Below are positions 1 to 10,300 of a DNA stretch of 21,566 nucleotides, one piece after another; positions within the stretch are counted from its first letter, which is position 1, and each line of letters opens with the position of its first letter. The translations under genes were made by a program, and so were the position numbers. The notes beneath the pieces were generated by a model. That model did not search any database. It was not told the origin of the DNA and worked only from the letters and a program-made list of their open reading frames with translations. Source of the stretch: Chrysochromulina tobinii (lineage: Eukaryota; Haptophyta; Prymnesiales; Chrysochromulinaceae); NCBI GenBank assembly GCA_001275005.1, contig JWZX01001583.1:1-21566 (forward strand), in the 5' to 3' direction.

Positions 1-237
1 AGGGCTCGAGACGCCCTCTGCGCGAGTGCCAAGCTATTTCAGAGCCTTTTAACAGCCCCTACAGGCTCACGTTTTTCACACCGTCCCCTCAACGCCAAGA
101 ATGTACCCAGGCCTCTTTACTCGTACCTAGTACATGCAAGCAACTGGTCTTACCTGAATGTGATGGGTGTCTACTTACACTGTACTTACAGGTGGGGGCC
201 TCATCATCACAAACTGATCACGCAAATAAATGCTCTG
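1..237. other. Window edge, no gene seen; likely 3' flank of the PBZ gene
   Basis: No convincing reading frame, RNA gene or repeat is visible. The composition is more AT-rich than the rest of the window. Because the minus-strand gene ends at 238, this stretch probably holds its 3' untranslated region and downstream flank. Confidence 0.4.
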
Positions 238-2798
238 CTACTTCTTCTTCAGTTTGGCTTCATGAAGCTTTTGTTCAACCATGTTGATGACCTGCTCAGT
301 TGCAATCAGGGCCATGCTAGGCATGAGGCATGCAGGTATTTGTGAAGTCACCTCCAGAGACGCAAGCCATTTAGCTGTAGCAGATGCATCGACATGAGCA
401 TGGTGCCACTCAGACTGAGTACCCCCTACAAACGTTTCGTAGTTGTTCCGATTTGATCCAAGTGTGATCTTCGTCTTCTGACCTTGTGGCTGAGAATTGA
501 TGTGGTTCTTGAGGACACAGTGAAGACCAGCAACCAAATCTCAGATACGCGCTGGGGAGCGTTAAGCGGGTAAAGGTTAGAGCAAGGGGCGATCTGCGAG
601 CCCACCCTCGAGCTCCCCGCGTATCTTTTATCTCACACTCATTCTCGGTCACGCTCACTTTTGGCCCACGTTCAACTCACGTTCGCTCACGCTCGGTACT
701 TCATGCTGGGCTTACACTCACATTTGGCTCACTTTTGGCCTCACTCTTGGCCCATACTCGGCCCTTCCGCCATCACGCTCGCATGCTCTCAATTCGCACG
801 CCCTGTACCATCTCTCATGCAGTGTAACCCCCTCGCTTGTCCAAACACTAAAACGTGCCTGTCTTAACGGGCTCCGTAGCATGCTCCGCAACGACCCTCA
901 GCGGTGTGCAGTGGCAAACAGCGGTGCTTGGCAACACTAAGTGCCTGTCTTATCGGGCTTGGTATAGCATGCTCCACAACAACCCTCGGCGGTGCGCAGT
1001 GGCAAGCAACGGTGCTCGGCGGTGCTCAGTGCCCGCAGCGACGCGATCGTGCTCGCGTCATTCCTTCAGCGCGTTTCTGCATCTGGCACACGCATTGCCC
1101 GCAGAGGTGCATGATGCGGTGCCAAACGGGCACTTTGGCCACTTCGGTTTCGTAGCCAACTCACCTGTTGCAAGGAGTGGCTGGCACCTTGCACATGCGT
1201 GTGTCTTACCATTGCAGCTAGCCATCATGAACGGGCACGTATAGGTCGTGGAAGTTTGCTTACCACCCTGGCCGAGTAGACAAGCTTGCCGTTGCTTCTC
1301 CAAGTAAACATCGTGAGCATTTTTTGCCGAACGACGTACGGCAGGAGTAATTGTCATCCGGATCCCATTCTTTTTGACGAAGACCGTAAACGTCTCGGTC
1401 TCGTACACGTTGATCGCTTTGACTTGCGCTTGAATTTCCGGGAGCTGCCACACAGACGGGTCAAAGTCAAAGCCAATTGCGCCCGAGATGATCTGTGTAA
1501 GGGACAGTTCAGAGATAAGGTTTGAAGGATAGAGAGTGTCAGAACAATCATTCACATTGATGGCAATCTCAAAAGCACATAACCTGATTGAGAGTCGGGG
1601 CCGTTGTCGATGACCCCGTGAGCAGATTCAGCGCGAGGCGCATGAGTCGGCCACCGGCAGCAAGCGTGATGGCGGCGGCCTTTGTAGTCGCGAGATTGCG
1701 CCGGTCATTGGAGACCAGCACCGTGTGGTACGTGTTGGTGACGAACACATTTGAGCGTGAAGTAAAAGCGGAGAAGAGCTTGTTTCCCGCTTGAAGCCCG
1801 ACAAGAAGGATCACGACGACGAACCCCTGGTCAAGCAGCGAGTCCACGTATCTGAGGTTCTGGATGACGCCAAAATCTTTGTTCTCCACAGTCGGCTTCG
1901 CTCCATCAGAGGGGTGAAATCCCAAACATAGATCCGACACCAGAACGTCTTCGAGTGGGTAGGTCGATCCGGCAAGACACACGCGCAGCGCACTCAGTAG
2001 CACCTTACCACTGGGGCACGCAGGGTCCATAATGTCGTTAGCTGCCTTGTTCATGCCCTCGCCGATCACCATTAAAGCAACGGGTTGCAAAGATGCGTCG
2101 AATCGCCTGACCGTGGCATCCAGGTTTTTAATGCGTGACAAAGGCTCCCCGGGCGATGTGTACCCAAGCGCTTCCGAATCGTCGATAATCTGCTGGGTGA
2201 CCATGCCCTGCGTGAGTGCAAAATCCGAGGACGAAGTTGTGGCGTTGGCAGGGTCGGTGGCGGGGTCGGGGGCGAGGGCGGATGCCACCGCCAAAGAAGA
2301 GGCGGAGGCTGAAGTGGAAGTTGAAGCTGAGGTTGAGGCGGAGGCGGAGGCGTGTACGGCAGCGGCGGCGGCGGCGTCTTGCTGTGCCGTAACCGTTACC
2401 ATCATCGATCCCATTTCTGAAGAACCTTGTGCCATGTTCTGCCTTGCACGTCTGATATCAGCAGGACCCGCTGCTGTTCCTTTTAGAACACTCAAGCCAT
2501 TTTGAATTGCCCTGGAAGATGGTGGCATTGTCCACATCTCGTTCTCATCCTCCTCGCCACTCGAGACAAGGTCAATCGTACCACCGCTTCCTACAGGGAA
2601 CGCGAGGCGCGGGGTCGGCGGCGCAAGGCAGGCCGCCTGGATGAAATATGGATGGTCGTCCGGATGGTCGTTCTGTGCAAAGTGCTCCGGATTCTTGCGG
2701 TAGCACTTGGTCCCGTATTGACAAAGTGGCTTACCCGGGGCACGCGTGTAGATGAGCGGCGCCGGCGGCATGACAGCCGTAGACCCAGGCTCCGCCAT
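238..2798 (-). CDS. PBZ zinc-finger protein with SUMO-interaction-like motif, three predicted exons
   Basis: The predicted exons are 2798-1584, 1492-1264 and 539-238, giving about 581 residues. The start is the first ATG of the frame and sits in a good context (ACCCATGGC). Intron 1 (1583-1493) is phase 0, GT to TTACACAG. Intron 2 has a strong donor GTAAGC at 1263; its acceptor (ending at 540) is weak, so exon 3 is tentative. Residues 26-45 match the PBZ finger exactly: C26-x5-C32-x6-H39-x5-H45 with the CYRKNPEH core. In APLF and CHFR this finger binds poly(ADP-ribose) at DNA damage or mitotic checkpoints. Residues 75-84 (IDLVSSGEED) look like a SUMO-interaction motif. A Ala/Ser/Thr-rich low-complexity tract follows (about 145-170). 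The remaining ~400 residues are a globular region I do not recognise. A nuclear role in ADP-ribose and SUMO signalling is inferred. The base composition is lower in GC than in neighbouring genes. Confidence 0.7.
655..770. repeat. Degenerate short repeat rich in TTGGC / CTCAC words
   Basis: Words such as cttttggccc, acgttc, gctcac and cttggccc recur irregularly. This is low-complexity sequence with no clear unit. It lies inside the predicted long intron of the PBZ gene. Confidence 0.5.
855..1019. repeat. Diverged 86-bp tandem duplication
   Basis: The segment from 855 (gtgcctgtcttaacgggct) recurs from 941 (gtgcctgtcttatcgggct). Both copies continue through a shared core (gcatgctcc, aaccctc, ggcggtg or agcggtg, gcagtggcaa) to about 932 and 1019. 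The copies differ at scattered bases and by small indels. They lie in the predicted second intron of the PBZ gene. Confidence 0.75.
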
Positions 2799-3011
2799 GG
2801 GTCTCAAGGAGATGCAAATCCGGGAACGAATCTAAATGAGCCGAGAGAGCTCGTTCCGATCACCGCGGACAAAAAGTGCATGCGTAACAATCACACGAGG
2901 GACACGTTTGTACACCCGTTCAAATCGGACGCCCCAAATCTCACTCATGCATGAAAAAACGATCCCAAACATGCGCCCTGTGTCGGCCGGCGCAGAAAGT
3001 CCAGAAAGCAA
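2799..3011. promoter_or_regulatory. Short divergent (bidirectional) intergenic region
   Basis: These 213 bp separate the ATG codons of two genes transcribed away from each other, so the stretch must hold both 5' flanks. I see no convincing TATA box. The function is inferred from gene layout only. Confidence 0.45.
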
Positions 3012-3648
3012 ATGGACAAGCGACAAAAGAGCGCGGCTTATCTCGACGGCCTTGTCTCGGCAAATACGTCGGTGAGCAAGTACGCGGACCCCATCGCAGC
3101 CGAGCCGTCTGATGCACTGGCGCCCGCTCTAGAGCACGCGGATGCTCGTGCTCGTCTGTTGGCCAGCCTAAAGTCGCAAAAGCACAAGGAAATGGTCCAA
3201 GCCGGCATGAATGTGAGCATGAATGTGCAGCGCGTGCGTGTGCCATGATTTCCCATTGTCTTTTGACGACGTGTGCTCACACTCTCCTTTGACGTGCTTG
3301 GACTCGTATACCTGTCTGCCACCACGTGTGCAGGGCACTGACCCCGGCACCGTCGTCCTCCAAGCTGAGGTCGTGTGCGACTACAAGACCGTGTGGCGCG
3401 AGCTGTGCGACATCTACGACGAGGTGCAGACGCAAGAAGAGCTCCTCAAAGTCTCGAAGATCGTGCTGCCGCACCTCTTCTGCTCGGAGACGCGCACGAT
3501 TGGGGAGTTGGCTCGACTCACCGACGAGAACGGCGAGTACATGCCGTTGACCCTCATGATCGAGGACGTCGAGTCGGGCACCGCGCAGGGCAGCAGCGTG
3601 GCGGTCGTGCACGCTGTGCTCGGGACGCACGTGCGTGCTTCCATCTGA
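3012..3648 (+). CDS. Conserved-looking 171-residue orphan protein, two exons
   Basis: Exon 1 is 3012-3212 and exon 2 is 3334-3648. The intron (3213-3333, 121 bp) runs from GTGAGC to a pyrimidine-containing acceptor ending GTGTGCAG and is phase 0. Splicing joins ...QAGMN to GTDPGTVVLQAEV... and removes an early stop. The product is soluble and mostly helical in appearance. It has an Ala-rich, charged N-terminal half with a possible amphipathic helix (HADARARLLASLKSQKHKEM) and a more ordered C-terminal half beginning with alternating beta-like residues. There is no signal peptide, membrane segment or recognised motif. I do not recognise the family and assign no function. It is divergent from the PBZ gene and about 475 bp upstream of the SHCBP1-like gene on the same strand. 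Confidence 0.65.
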
Positions 3649-4123
3649 GCGCCGCTGAGCAGGGAAGGTGAGATGAGGTTTCGCGGCGTCCTTCATGGCT
3701 TTTGTGTGTGGCGCGATCCAGAGGCACAAGGGGCCCATGTCGTGTGGGTGTAAGCTAATCATGAAGTTAATGCGAGAAGTCCATAACGGGCGGCAGATTG
3801 CGCGGCAGATTGCGCGGCAGAGCGCCTCGGGAGCCGCTCGATGCAGCTGATGAACCGGCTCATCGACGCATGCATCTGAGGCTGCAGGCCTTAAACAACG
3901 CGCGGGAGAGAGCGCTTTCTTGGACGGAAAAGGAGCCGCTCCACCCGTCCGCCAACAAACGCGACCAGCTACCCGGTACCGACAAGATGCCTCAGGTTCG
4001 CTCCGGGTCCGATCAATCCCGAGGACGGTAAAAAGTATCGTCGCGAGATGTCGGCCTACCCCCGAGGTGTTTTCCCCCGTCCCCGCTAGACTTCCATTTT
4101 CGTGTCCAAGCAGCCTCTTCATC
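3649..4123 (+). promoter_or_regulatory. Intergenic region, likely 5' flank of the SHCBP1-like gene
   Basis: No supported gene lies here. A 12-bp motif (cgcggcagattg) is repeated about three times at 3789-3822. The codons upstream of 4124 in the same frame are open to 3920, but they lack the composition of the downstream protein and start in a weak context. Confidence 0.35.
3789..3822. repeat. 12-bp short tandem repeat, about 2.8 copies
   Basis: The unit is cggcagattgcg. Two copies are nearly perfect and a third is truncated and altered (cggcagagcg). It lies in the 5' flank of the beta-helix gene. Confidence 0.7.
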
Positions 4124-6215
4124 ATGTTCAGCCCTTCTGGGAGGAGCAAGCGGCTCAGGATCGAATTCGTAGAGGACAAGGCAATCGCAGACATAGCCGA
4201 GACAGTCAACATGTCGGCTTCGATGGCAGCCAAACGACTCGTCGCAATGCAGCTCGAGATCGACGAGGCCGCGAAGACAACCGCGCGGCACCGGCGTGTA
4301 GTCCAGAGCGCCAAAGTCTTTGAAGGCGACGCCGGCTTGTCCGACGGTGTCCGCCGTATAAAGGAGCAGATTGAGCTTCTCAAGCTGCAGCTGGGACGGA
4401 TGTCGGCAGCACCGTTGCCGAGCAGCACGCAGGCTGCCTATGACGTGGAGCTCCGTCGTACAGCCGCGGAGCAGGAGCTCGGCCGGCTCGAGGCCGCCCT
4501 CTCTGCACTCGACAGCCGCGGCCCATCGATGCTCCTGCTCATCCGGCAGCTAGCCAAGGACGGCGACATCCGCGGCGAGTTGGTCCCAGCGCGGGGCGTG
4601 CGACCCTCAGGGTTGCTGTGCGAGGAGCGGCCAGACGATGTGCTCGTGCACCACTACGTGGGCGCGAGCCTGCCGCAGCATCTGTGCATGGCCACCGAGC
4701 TGGGCGACTTCGAGGACATGGACGACCGCAAGCTTGACGAGGTGATGGCCTGTGGTCCCCAGCTGCTTCTTCCAGGGCCGCAGCCGTGCACAGTGAGGCT
4801 GGCGCTTCATGAGAGCCTCGAGAGTGCCCTGAGTGCAGCGTGCGACGGTGACGAGATCTTTCTGCCTGAAGGCGTCTACTCCGCCAACGGCCTCGCGCGA
4901 CTGCGCGAGAGTATCGTGCTGCGCGGCAGCGGCCACGGCACGGTGCTGCTTTCCACCCAGGGTGACTTTTTCATTGATGCAGCGGCGGTCAACCTTACTT
5001 TGCGAGAGCTGACGGTGCGCAGCCGCGGCGTCACCGAGGGCGCCGTGCGCGTTGCGCGTGGCTCGCTCACGCTCAAGGACTGCGACATCGACTGCGGCGG
5101 CCACGAGGGCATTCGAGTGCTCGGCGGTGCTTCTCTGACGATGGGAGGCTGTATTGTACGCGGTGCCGCGAGCGCGGGAGTGCAACTATCTCCGGGTGCC
5201 CAGGCGAGGCTCGAGCGCTGCCTCATCGCACAGAATGGCGGCGGCGGCCAGTGGTGGCCTGCGGGCCAGGGTGGAATCCAACTCCTCATTGAGATCAGCA
5301 CAGACCCCTTCGATCGTCAGCTACTCAACCCATGCTCGAGAGGGTCCAGCCCCCTCGTTCACCCGAGTGCAGTGCCACCGGGGGCGGTGCCGCCGAGCGG
5401 TCTGACGTGTGCGTCTGATGGCAGCGGCGGCTTAGGAGGAGGAGGCGTTGGCGAGTCTGCGGGCGCGAAGCGGCCTCGCGGCGGCACGTCGATGCTTGCG
5501 GGCGGGCCATGCACGACTGTGGGGAACCCTCCGGATACGGCAGCACAGGCTGGTGAGACATCTCCTCGGCGAGCTCGGGGGCCGTCGATCTTAGATGCCG
5601 ATGCGCCCGACCCGGAGATACCGTCGCCTGCCCATGCCGCCGCCACCGCCGCCTGCCATGCCGCCGCCACCGCCGCCTGCGATGCCGCCGCCGGTGATGC
5701 CGCCGCCAATGCAGCCGGCGGGGAAGTCCGCGGCGTCCGAGGAGGCCGAGCCGTCGGAGGCCTTACGAGCCCTCGCTTCCGAGCCACTCAAACCGCCCGC
5801 ACTCCTCTCCCTCGTCGGATGTCAGCTCCGTCAGAATCGTGGCGCGCCGATCGTCTTCTGCCAGCCACGGGCGCTGCTCGACCTCGGCGGGCGAGGCGTC
5901 GTCCAAGGCGTGCCCAACGGCGCATGTGTGTGGCTCGGGCGCGGGAACACCTTCGACTGCGCGCCGAATGCTCGGTACGGCACGCTCTCGCGCGAGGAGC
6001 AGAGTAGCCAGTTGCCCCGGCTGCAGCTCACGCCACGGATGACGCCCAGCGTGACCCCAGCCAAGATGCCCTCCCTGATTCCACAACTGGCGCTCTCGCC
6101 CCAAATCCAGCTGGAGCGGGGCGTGATTCCACAACTGGCGCTCTCGCCCCAAATCCAGCTGGAGCGGGGCGTCGGCTTCTCCACAGGCAAGCTGGCGCCA
6201 AGTGGTCTGCGTTGA
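4124..6215 (+). CDS. SHCBP1-like right-handed beta-helix protein (spliced or frame-changed)
   Basis: The start ATG at 4124 opens MFSPSGRSKRL. Residues ~20-160 are helical and probably coiled coil. From about residue 221 (GDEIFLPEGVY) to 371 the chain shows stacked short turns with recurring G and C positions (GSLTLKDCDIDCGG, GASLTMGGCIVRGA), typical of a parallel beta-helix. The turn pattern and the opening LPEG motif resemble SHCBP1/SHCBP1L, animal proteins of the mitotic spindle and midbody. A Gly/Pro-rich linker follows. The frame then shifts by one: the continuation (5595-6215) has Pro-rich runs, one more helix turn (LLSLVGCQLRQNRGAPIVF) and a 16-residue duplication. An intron of length 3n+1 is needed; 5519-5594 (GTGGGG to TCTTAG) is one candidate and would give about 671 residues. 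An indel is the alternative. The family call is moderate, and a cytoskeletal or cytokinesis role is inferred from it. Confidence 0.68.
6078..6173 (+). repeat. 48-bp in-frame tandem duplication (47/48 identical)
   Basis: Copy 1 is 6078-6125 and copy 2 is 6126-6173. They differ only at the last base. Each encodes IPQLALSPQIQLERGV near the C terminus of the beta-helix protein. Near identity implies a recent duplication or an assembly artefact. Confidence 0.95.
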
Positions 6216-7373
6216 GGGGGGACCGTCCGCACGGCCACACTGCCGTTGAGGGGGGGGGGGGCGCCCGAAAGGCCACACAGCCGGCCGGCTTGGATGCTGG
6301 ACGGGAGGAAGTTGAGGACGTGAGAGGTCCGCGGGCAGTTGTGCGCTAGCCTAGTCGGCTGATGGAGCTCGTTGAGGAACTCATGTTGGAGCGCGGAAGC
6401 CCCAGGGAGCCTAGGGCCCTCTGTCTTACCTCTGTCTACCCTCCAGGGCACCATATGGTACGGCGCGGGGGTGTGCGGCTTCGTGGGAGGGGAGAGAGTG
6501 CCCTCCTCTGCGCTCCGCTCGCGGCTGGAGGGGGGGGGGGCACGCCAGCACTCTTTCGTATCTGACACGTTGCACGTTGCTCTCGCGTCGTTCTTTGGGC
6601 CTTGGGGGGGGGTGTCTGTGAACCGGCCGCGGAGGCGACCCGAGGGCGTCACCGTCTGCTTTTCTAGATTCTATACCCAAAATTGTGTCAGGAGCGACCG
6701 CGCCGCGCGCGCGTGCTCGCGAGCTCAGAACGGGACCGAGCGTTCTATCGACCACACAGCTCGCACAGGCGAGGACCCCCACCTCCACACCCGTAAAGAC
6801 CCGCGACCCGACATCGACACCCCGTGTGTGCGCGGTGAAACTCGGGACTCCACACACACGACACGAGCACTACCGTACCGAGTACCGGCTACCGCCCTAC
6901 CGCCCTCCGGCTCCGCCTGTGTTCACACGCCTGTATTAAGTATTACGCCTGTGAAGAACGCCTGTGAAGTATGCCTGTGTCGGCTCGGTGTGCGCGCGAT
7001 CTACAACTGCGCTCCTCAGGCTCGAGGCTGTGCTGGTGGCTCCGACGCACCCGACGAAACTCGGTAGGCGCTCGCACGTCGCGTCTCGACTCTGTGGCAC
7101 GAGGACCACGGGAGAGTTCTGCTTGTACCCTGCTTGATGTGTACGGCTGTGAACGAGTTTGAATACACACCAACCGCAACCCGTCGCGTGTCTCGCGCGC
7201 GAACTTATCAAGCATCCTCCACATGAGTGGTGACCGGAGTGCTCGCGTTCGGTCGTTAGGTTGTAGGATGTAGAGCCTACCTGAAAGTGAAACGGTGAAA
7301 GTTGCGCGCACTACTTTAATACTAACCTTTCCCCGGCTTTCGCAGGGAATCGTTCGGTTCATCGCAACGTAAC
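6216..7373. other. Convergent intergenic region with G-tracts and short repeats, no gene supported
   Basis: This region lies between two genes that end toward each other, so it should hold both 3' ends. It contains three long G runs: 12 G at 6250-6261, 11 G at 6530-6540 and 9 G at 6604-6612. A diverged ~35-bp duplication (gttgagggggg ... ggccacac) lies at about 6210-6277. A short repeat of gcctgtgaag-like words occurs at about 6915-6985. Open frames here have no domain, no consistent codon bias and many overlaps, so I do not call them. Confidence 0.5.
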
Positions 7374-10300
7374 TCACCGCCTGCTGCTGCTCGCTCCGTT
7401 CCGTCGAGAAGAGGGTTGTCGCACCGCCGCAGTGCTAATGGGCTGTGAGGCCTTCGTCGTCCCCCCTAAGAGGGAGAGCGCAGCCGCGGCCGTCGAGAGC
7501 ACACGCACGGCCCGGTTGCTGCCGCTGGTACTGCTTCTACCGGTACTACTGGTACTACTGGTGCAGCCGCCGCATAACGCCGATCGTTGGGCCCTCGACT
7601 GCGACGACGCCGTCGGCGGCAGAGCCCCAACGGCAGTAGCGGCGATCGGCTTGGAGGTAACAAGTCTTCCACTAGTGCGCGCGTTGAGCTCCGCCATGGC
7701 TGGCTGCAATGAGCGGGCTTGGAGCGGGTGCGGGTGCGGCGACGGCGAGGGCGACAGTGAGCGCCGCGACGAGAGCGACGGCGAGTGCGGCACCTGCAAC
7801 GAAGGCGACGGGGGCCGATGCGCGGCTTGTGACGTGTGCTGCAGGTGCTGCAGCGCCTGTGCATGCGTCTGCGCCTCTGCGTCCGCCTGCGCCTGTGCCA
7901 CGAAGGAGCGCCATGCGTGCGCCTGTGCCTCCGCCTGCGCCTGCGCCTGTGCCTCCGCCCGCGCCTGTCGCAGGATGCTGAAGTAGCGGCCGATCGAAGA
8001 CATCTGTGCGATGCGCCGCACGTCGACATAGGCGGGCGCGCCGTGACGGGCGCCTGCGCCCCCGTCCCCACTCTCCTCGATAGCCGCCTCAAACAAGGCG
8101 GCGAGCTGGGCGGCGGGTACCACGATGCCGTACGCGCTCGTAATCTGACCCATCAAGCGCGCCCAGCACGGCGCGTCGACGCGCCCGTCGCCGTCGGGAC
8201 AGAGCAGCTGGTACGTGCCGAGCACCGCCTGCGCAAACGGGTCCGACGCAGGCTGAGCGGCCGTCAGCGGCGGCGCCGCCATGGGCAGTCCTGCTACCGC
8301 ACCGGCCGCGGCCAAGCTGCCGCCGCCCTGCGGCCGCAGCAGCGCGCGCGCTGCCGGCGCCGGCGCCGGCGCTGCCACCCAGAGAGATGGTAATCGACAT
8401 GTCGCCGCTGCGCACGCAAGCCTTGGCGCCTTTGCGCGCCGTGCCCACGACAGCGCCATGCTTGCGCTCCGTGCCCCCTGTGACGCGCTTGCCCTCCGCC
8501 ATGATGAGCGCGGTGGCAGCCGCGGAGGTGCCAGAAGGCGCCGCCACGGGCGCCACCATGGGCACCAGTGGATGCCGAGCTGACATTATCGGCGAGCCTG
8601 CTGTACTACTGGACGGCGAGCTGCTCGCGCCAGGGGTGCCCTCGACGGCGCCCGGGGTGCCCTCGGATGCGTTCGTCCCGCTGGCGGCGAAAAGCCGGAT
8701 CGCCTGCGTCCACATGTCATACTCCGCAAAGGTTGGGGCGCGCAGCTTGAGCTCGCGCTCGGCAGACTCCACTGCGAACCGAAACACTTGCCCCTTAGTG
8801 GACTGGCTCAAATGTGCCCCCGCGCACTCGAGCGTGCCAGATGGTGGCTGGTCGGACTTCGAGAGTTCCTCATTCTTGTAATAGCATAGCGTCGAGCCGC
8901 GAAGCACGAACCAGCGCTTGTCCCACTTCTCAAGCAGCTTCACCTTGTTCGGCCCCTTGCTTCCGCTCCTCTTCTCGAGCCATCCGGAGACTGAGGCCAT
9001 GGCTGCGACGTGGACAGATGCATCCACAAGCCAATCAGGAGCGTCTTCGCCCAAGTCCATTCGTATTTCCATAGGCGAGGCAGCGATTGGCGAGGCAACG
9101 ATTGGCGCACTTGCCGATGTCGCGATTGGCGGCGCGATGGGTGTGCTTGGGATTGTGCTTGCAAATCGAGATGGTGCGGGCGCGGCAGCTGGTGGAGTCT
9201 CACTCGGGTGGGCTACGCGTAACACCACGTGCTGGCCTGAGTTAGCGACCAGGCGCAGCAGCTCCTCTTCGCTCGGGGTCTCCTCGAACGCAACCCCGTT
9301 GATCGAGAGCACGATGTCGCCCACGAACAGCAGCTTACGCTCATCGTCCACGTCGTGTGCGTCCGAGATGTGTTCGAGCCGAATGGTGCCGTCGCCGGGA
9401 GAGTGAAAGGAGACGCCGAAACGGCCGGCCGAGTTGCGCTTCAGCGTGCCAACTCGGCTATGTGCTTCGGCGGGCGCGGCAGCTGGTGGCGGCACCTTTT
9501 GCTGCTTGCGCACTTGCATGCGCACAAAGTCCGCGAAGTGAACCAGACCGTCCCCATCCGTGTCCACGGCATCGAACATGGCGTCGAGCGTGCTCACCTC
9601 GTGCGAGCGCCCGCGCGAGCCCATCGCTCGCATGGCCGCGCGGAAGTCGTCACGCGACACAACGCCGTCGCCGTCAAAGTCGAATTTGGCGAACATGCGC
9701 TGCGATGTGCGCAGCTCCTCGTCGCTCATCGTCGCTTGCACGCGTGCTTGCTCATCGGTGCTCAGCCCGGAAAGATGAGGCCGCCGAGGCAACGGCAGCT
9801 TTGGGATGGAGGGTGTCGATTGGAAGGAATGGGCCACAGCTGCGGGTGCGGCGGCGGCGGGCGCGTCGGCGGCGGGCGCGTCGGCGGCGGGCGCGGCGGC
9901 GGCTGGCGCGGTGGTGGCTGGCGCGTTGGCGGCGGGTGCGGCGGCATTCTCAGCCTTGGCCTCATCTCGCGCTGCTATCGCCTTGCTCCGGCCCGCTCGG
10001 CCACGCCTCGCGGCCTGCAGTTTGGTGGCCGCATCGTCTTCGGCTTTCGCCTTGGCTCGCGCGACCGTCGCCCTGCGATGAGAATCATCCTCATCAGCCT
10101 GGGCTTCGGCCTTGGCTGCGGCCTGGACTGCGGCTTCCTCCTCCTCACACCGCAGTGCTTCTAACTGCTCCCGCTGTGGCGTCGCTGGCATTGGCACGGC
10201 AGCACGACGAGAGGGTTCAGGCGCCGTTATGAGCGCCGTTGCTGCCGGTCGCTCGAGCATAGCAGTCAGCCTCGAGGGCTCGTCAGAGAGCTCGGCGGTG

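Noticed and set aside
661-1244. Overlapping plus-strand frames of 68-129 codons
   Set aside because: They run through low-complexity sequence and the 86-bp tandem repeat, with no domain or codon support.
3920-4123. Upstream extension of the beta-helix protein to 3920
   Set aside because: The added residues are basic and low in structure, there is no good ATG context, and ATG 4124 directly precedes an ordered helical region.
3277-4428. Long minus-strand frame of 383 codons opposite the orphan gene and the start of the beta-helix gene
   Set aside because: It lies antisense to two genes with clear protein features and splice sites, has Arg/His/Ala-rich composition typical of a shadow frame in GC-rich DNA, and shows no domain.
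6362-7377. Several frames of 60-231 codons on both strands in the convergent gap
   Set aside because: They overlap each other, start without context, cross G-tracts and short repeats, and show no recognisable motif.
8089-8290. Continuation of the upstream scaffold frame to a stop at 8089
   Set aside because: The sequence becomes Arg/Gly-rich nonsense, while the alternative frame over the same DNA is protein-like and continues to 7374. A spliced or frame-changed gene explains this better.
9355-10232. Two overlapping plus-strand frames of 269-291 codons inside the scaffold gene
   Set aside because: They are antisense to the PDZ2, EF-hand and IQ coding regions. Their Arg/Gly/Ala repeats mirror the Ala/Pro repeat on the other strand.
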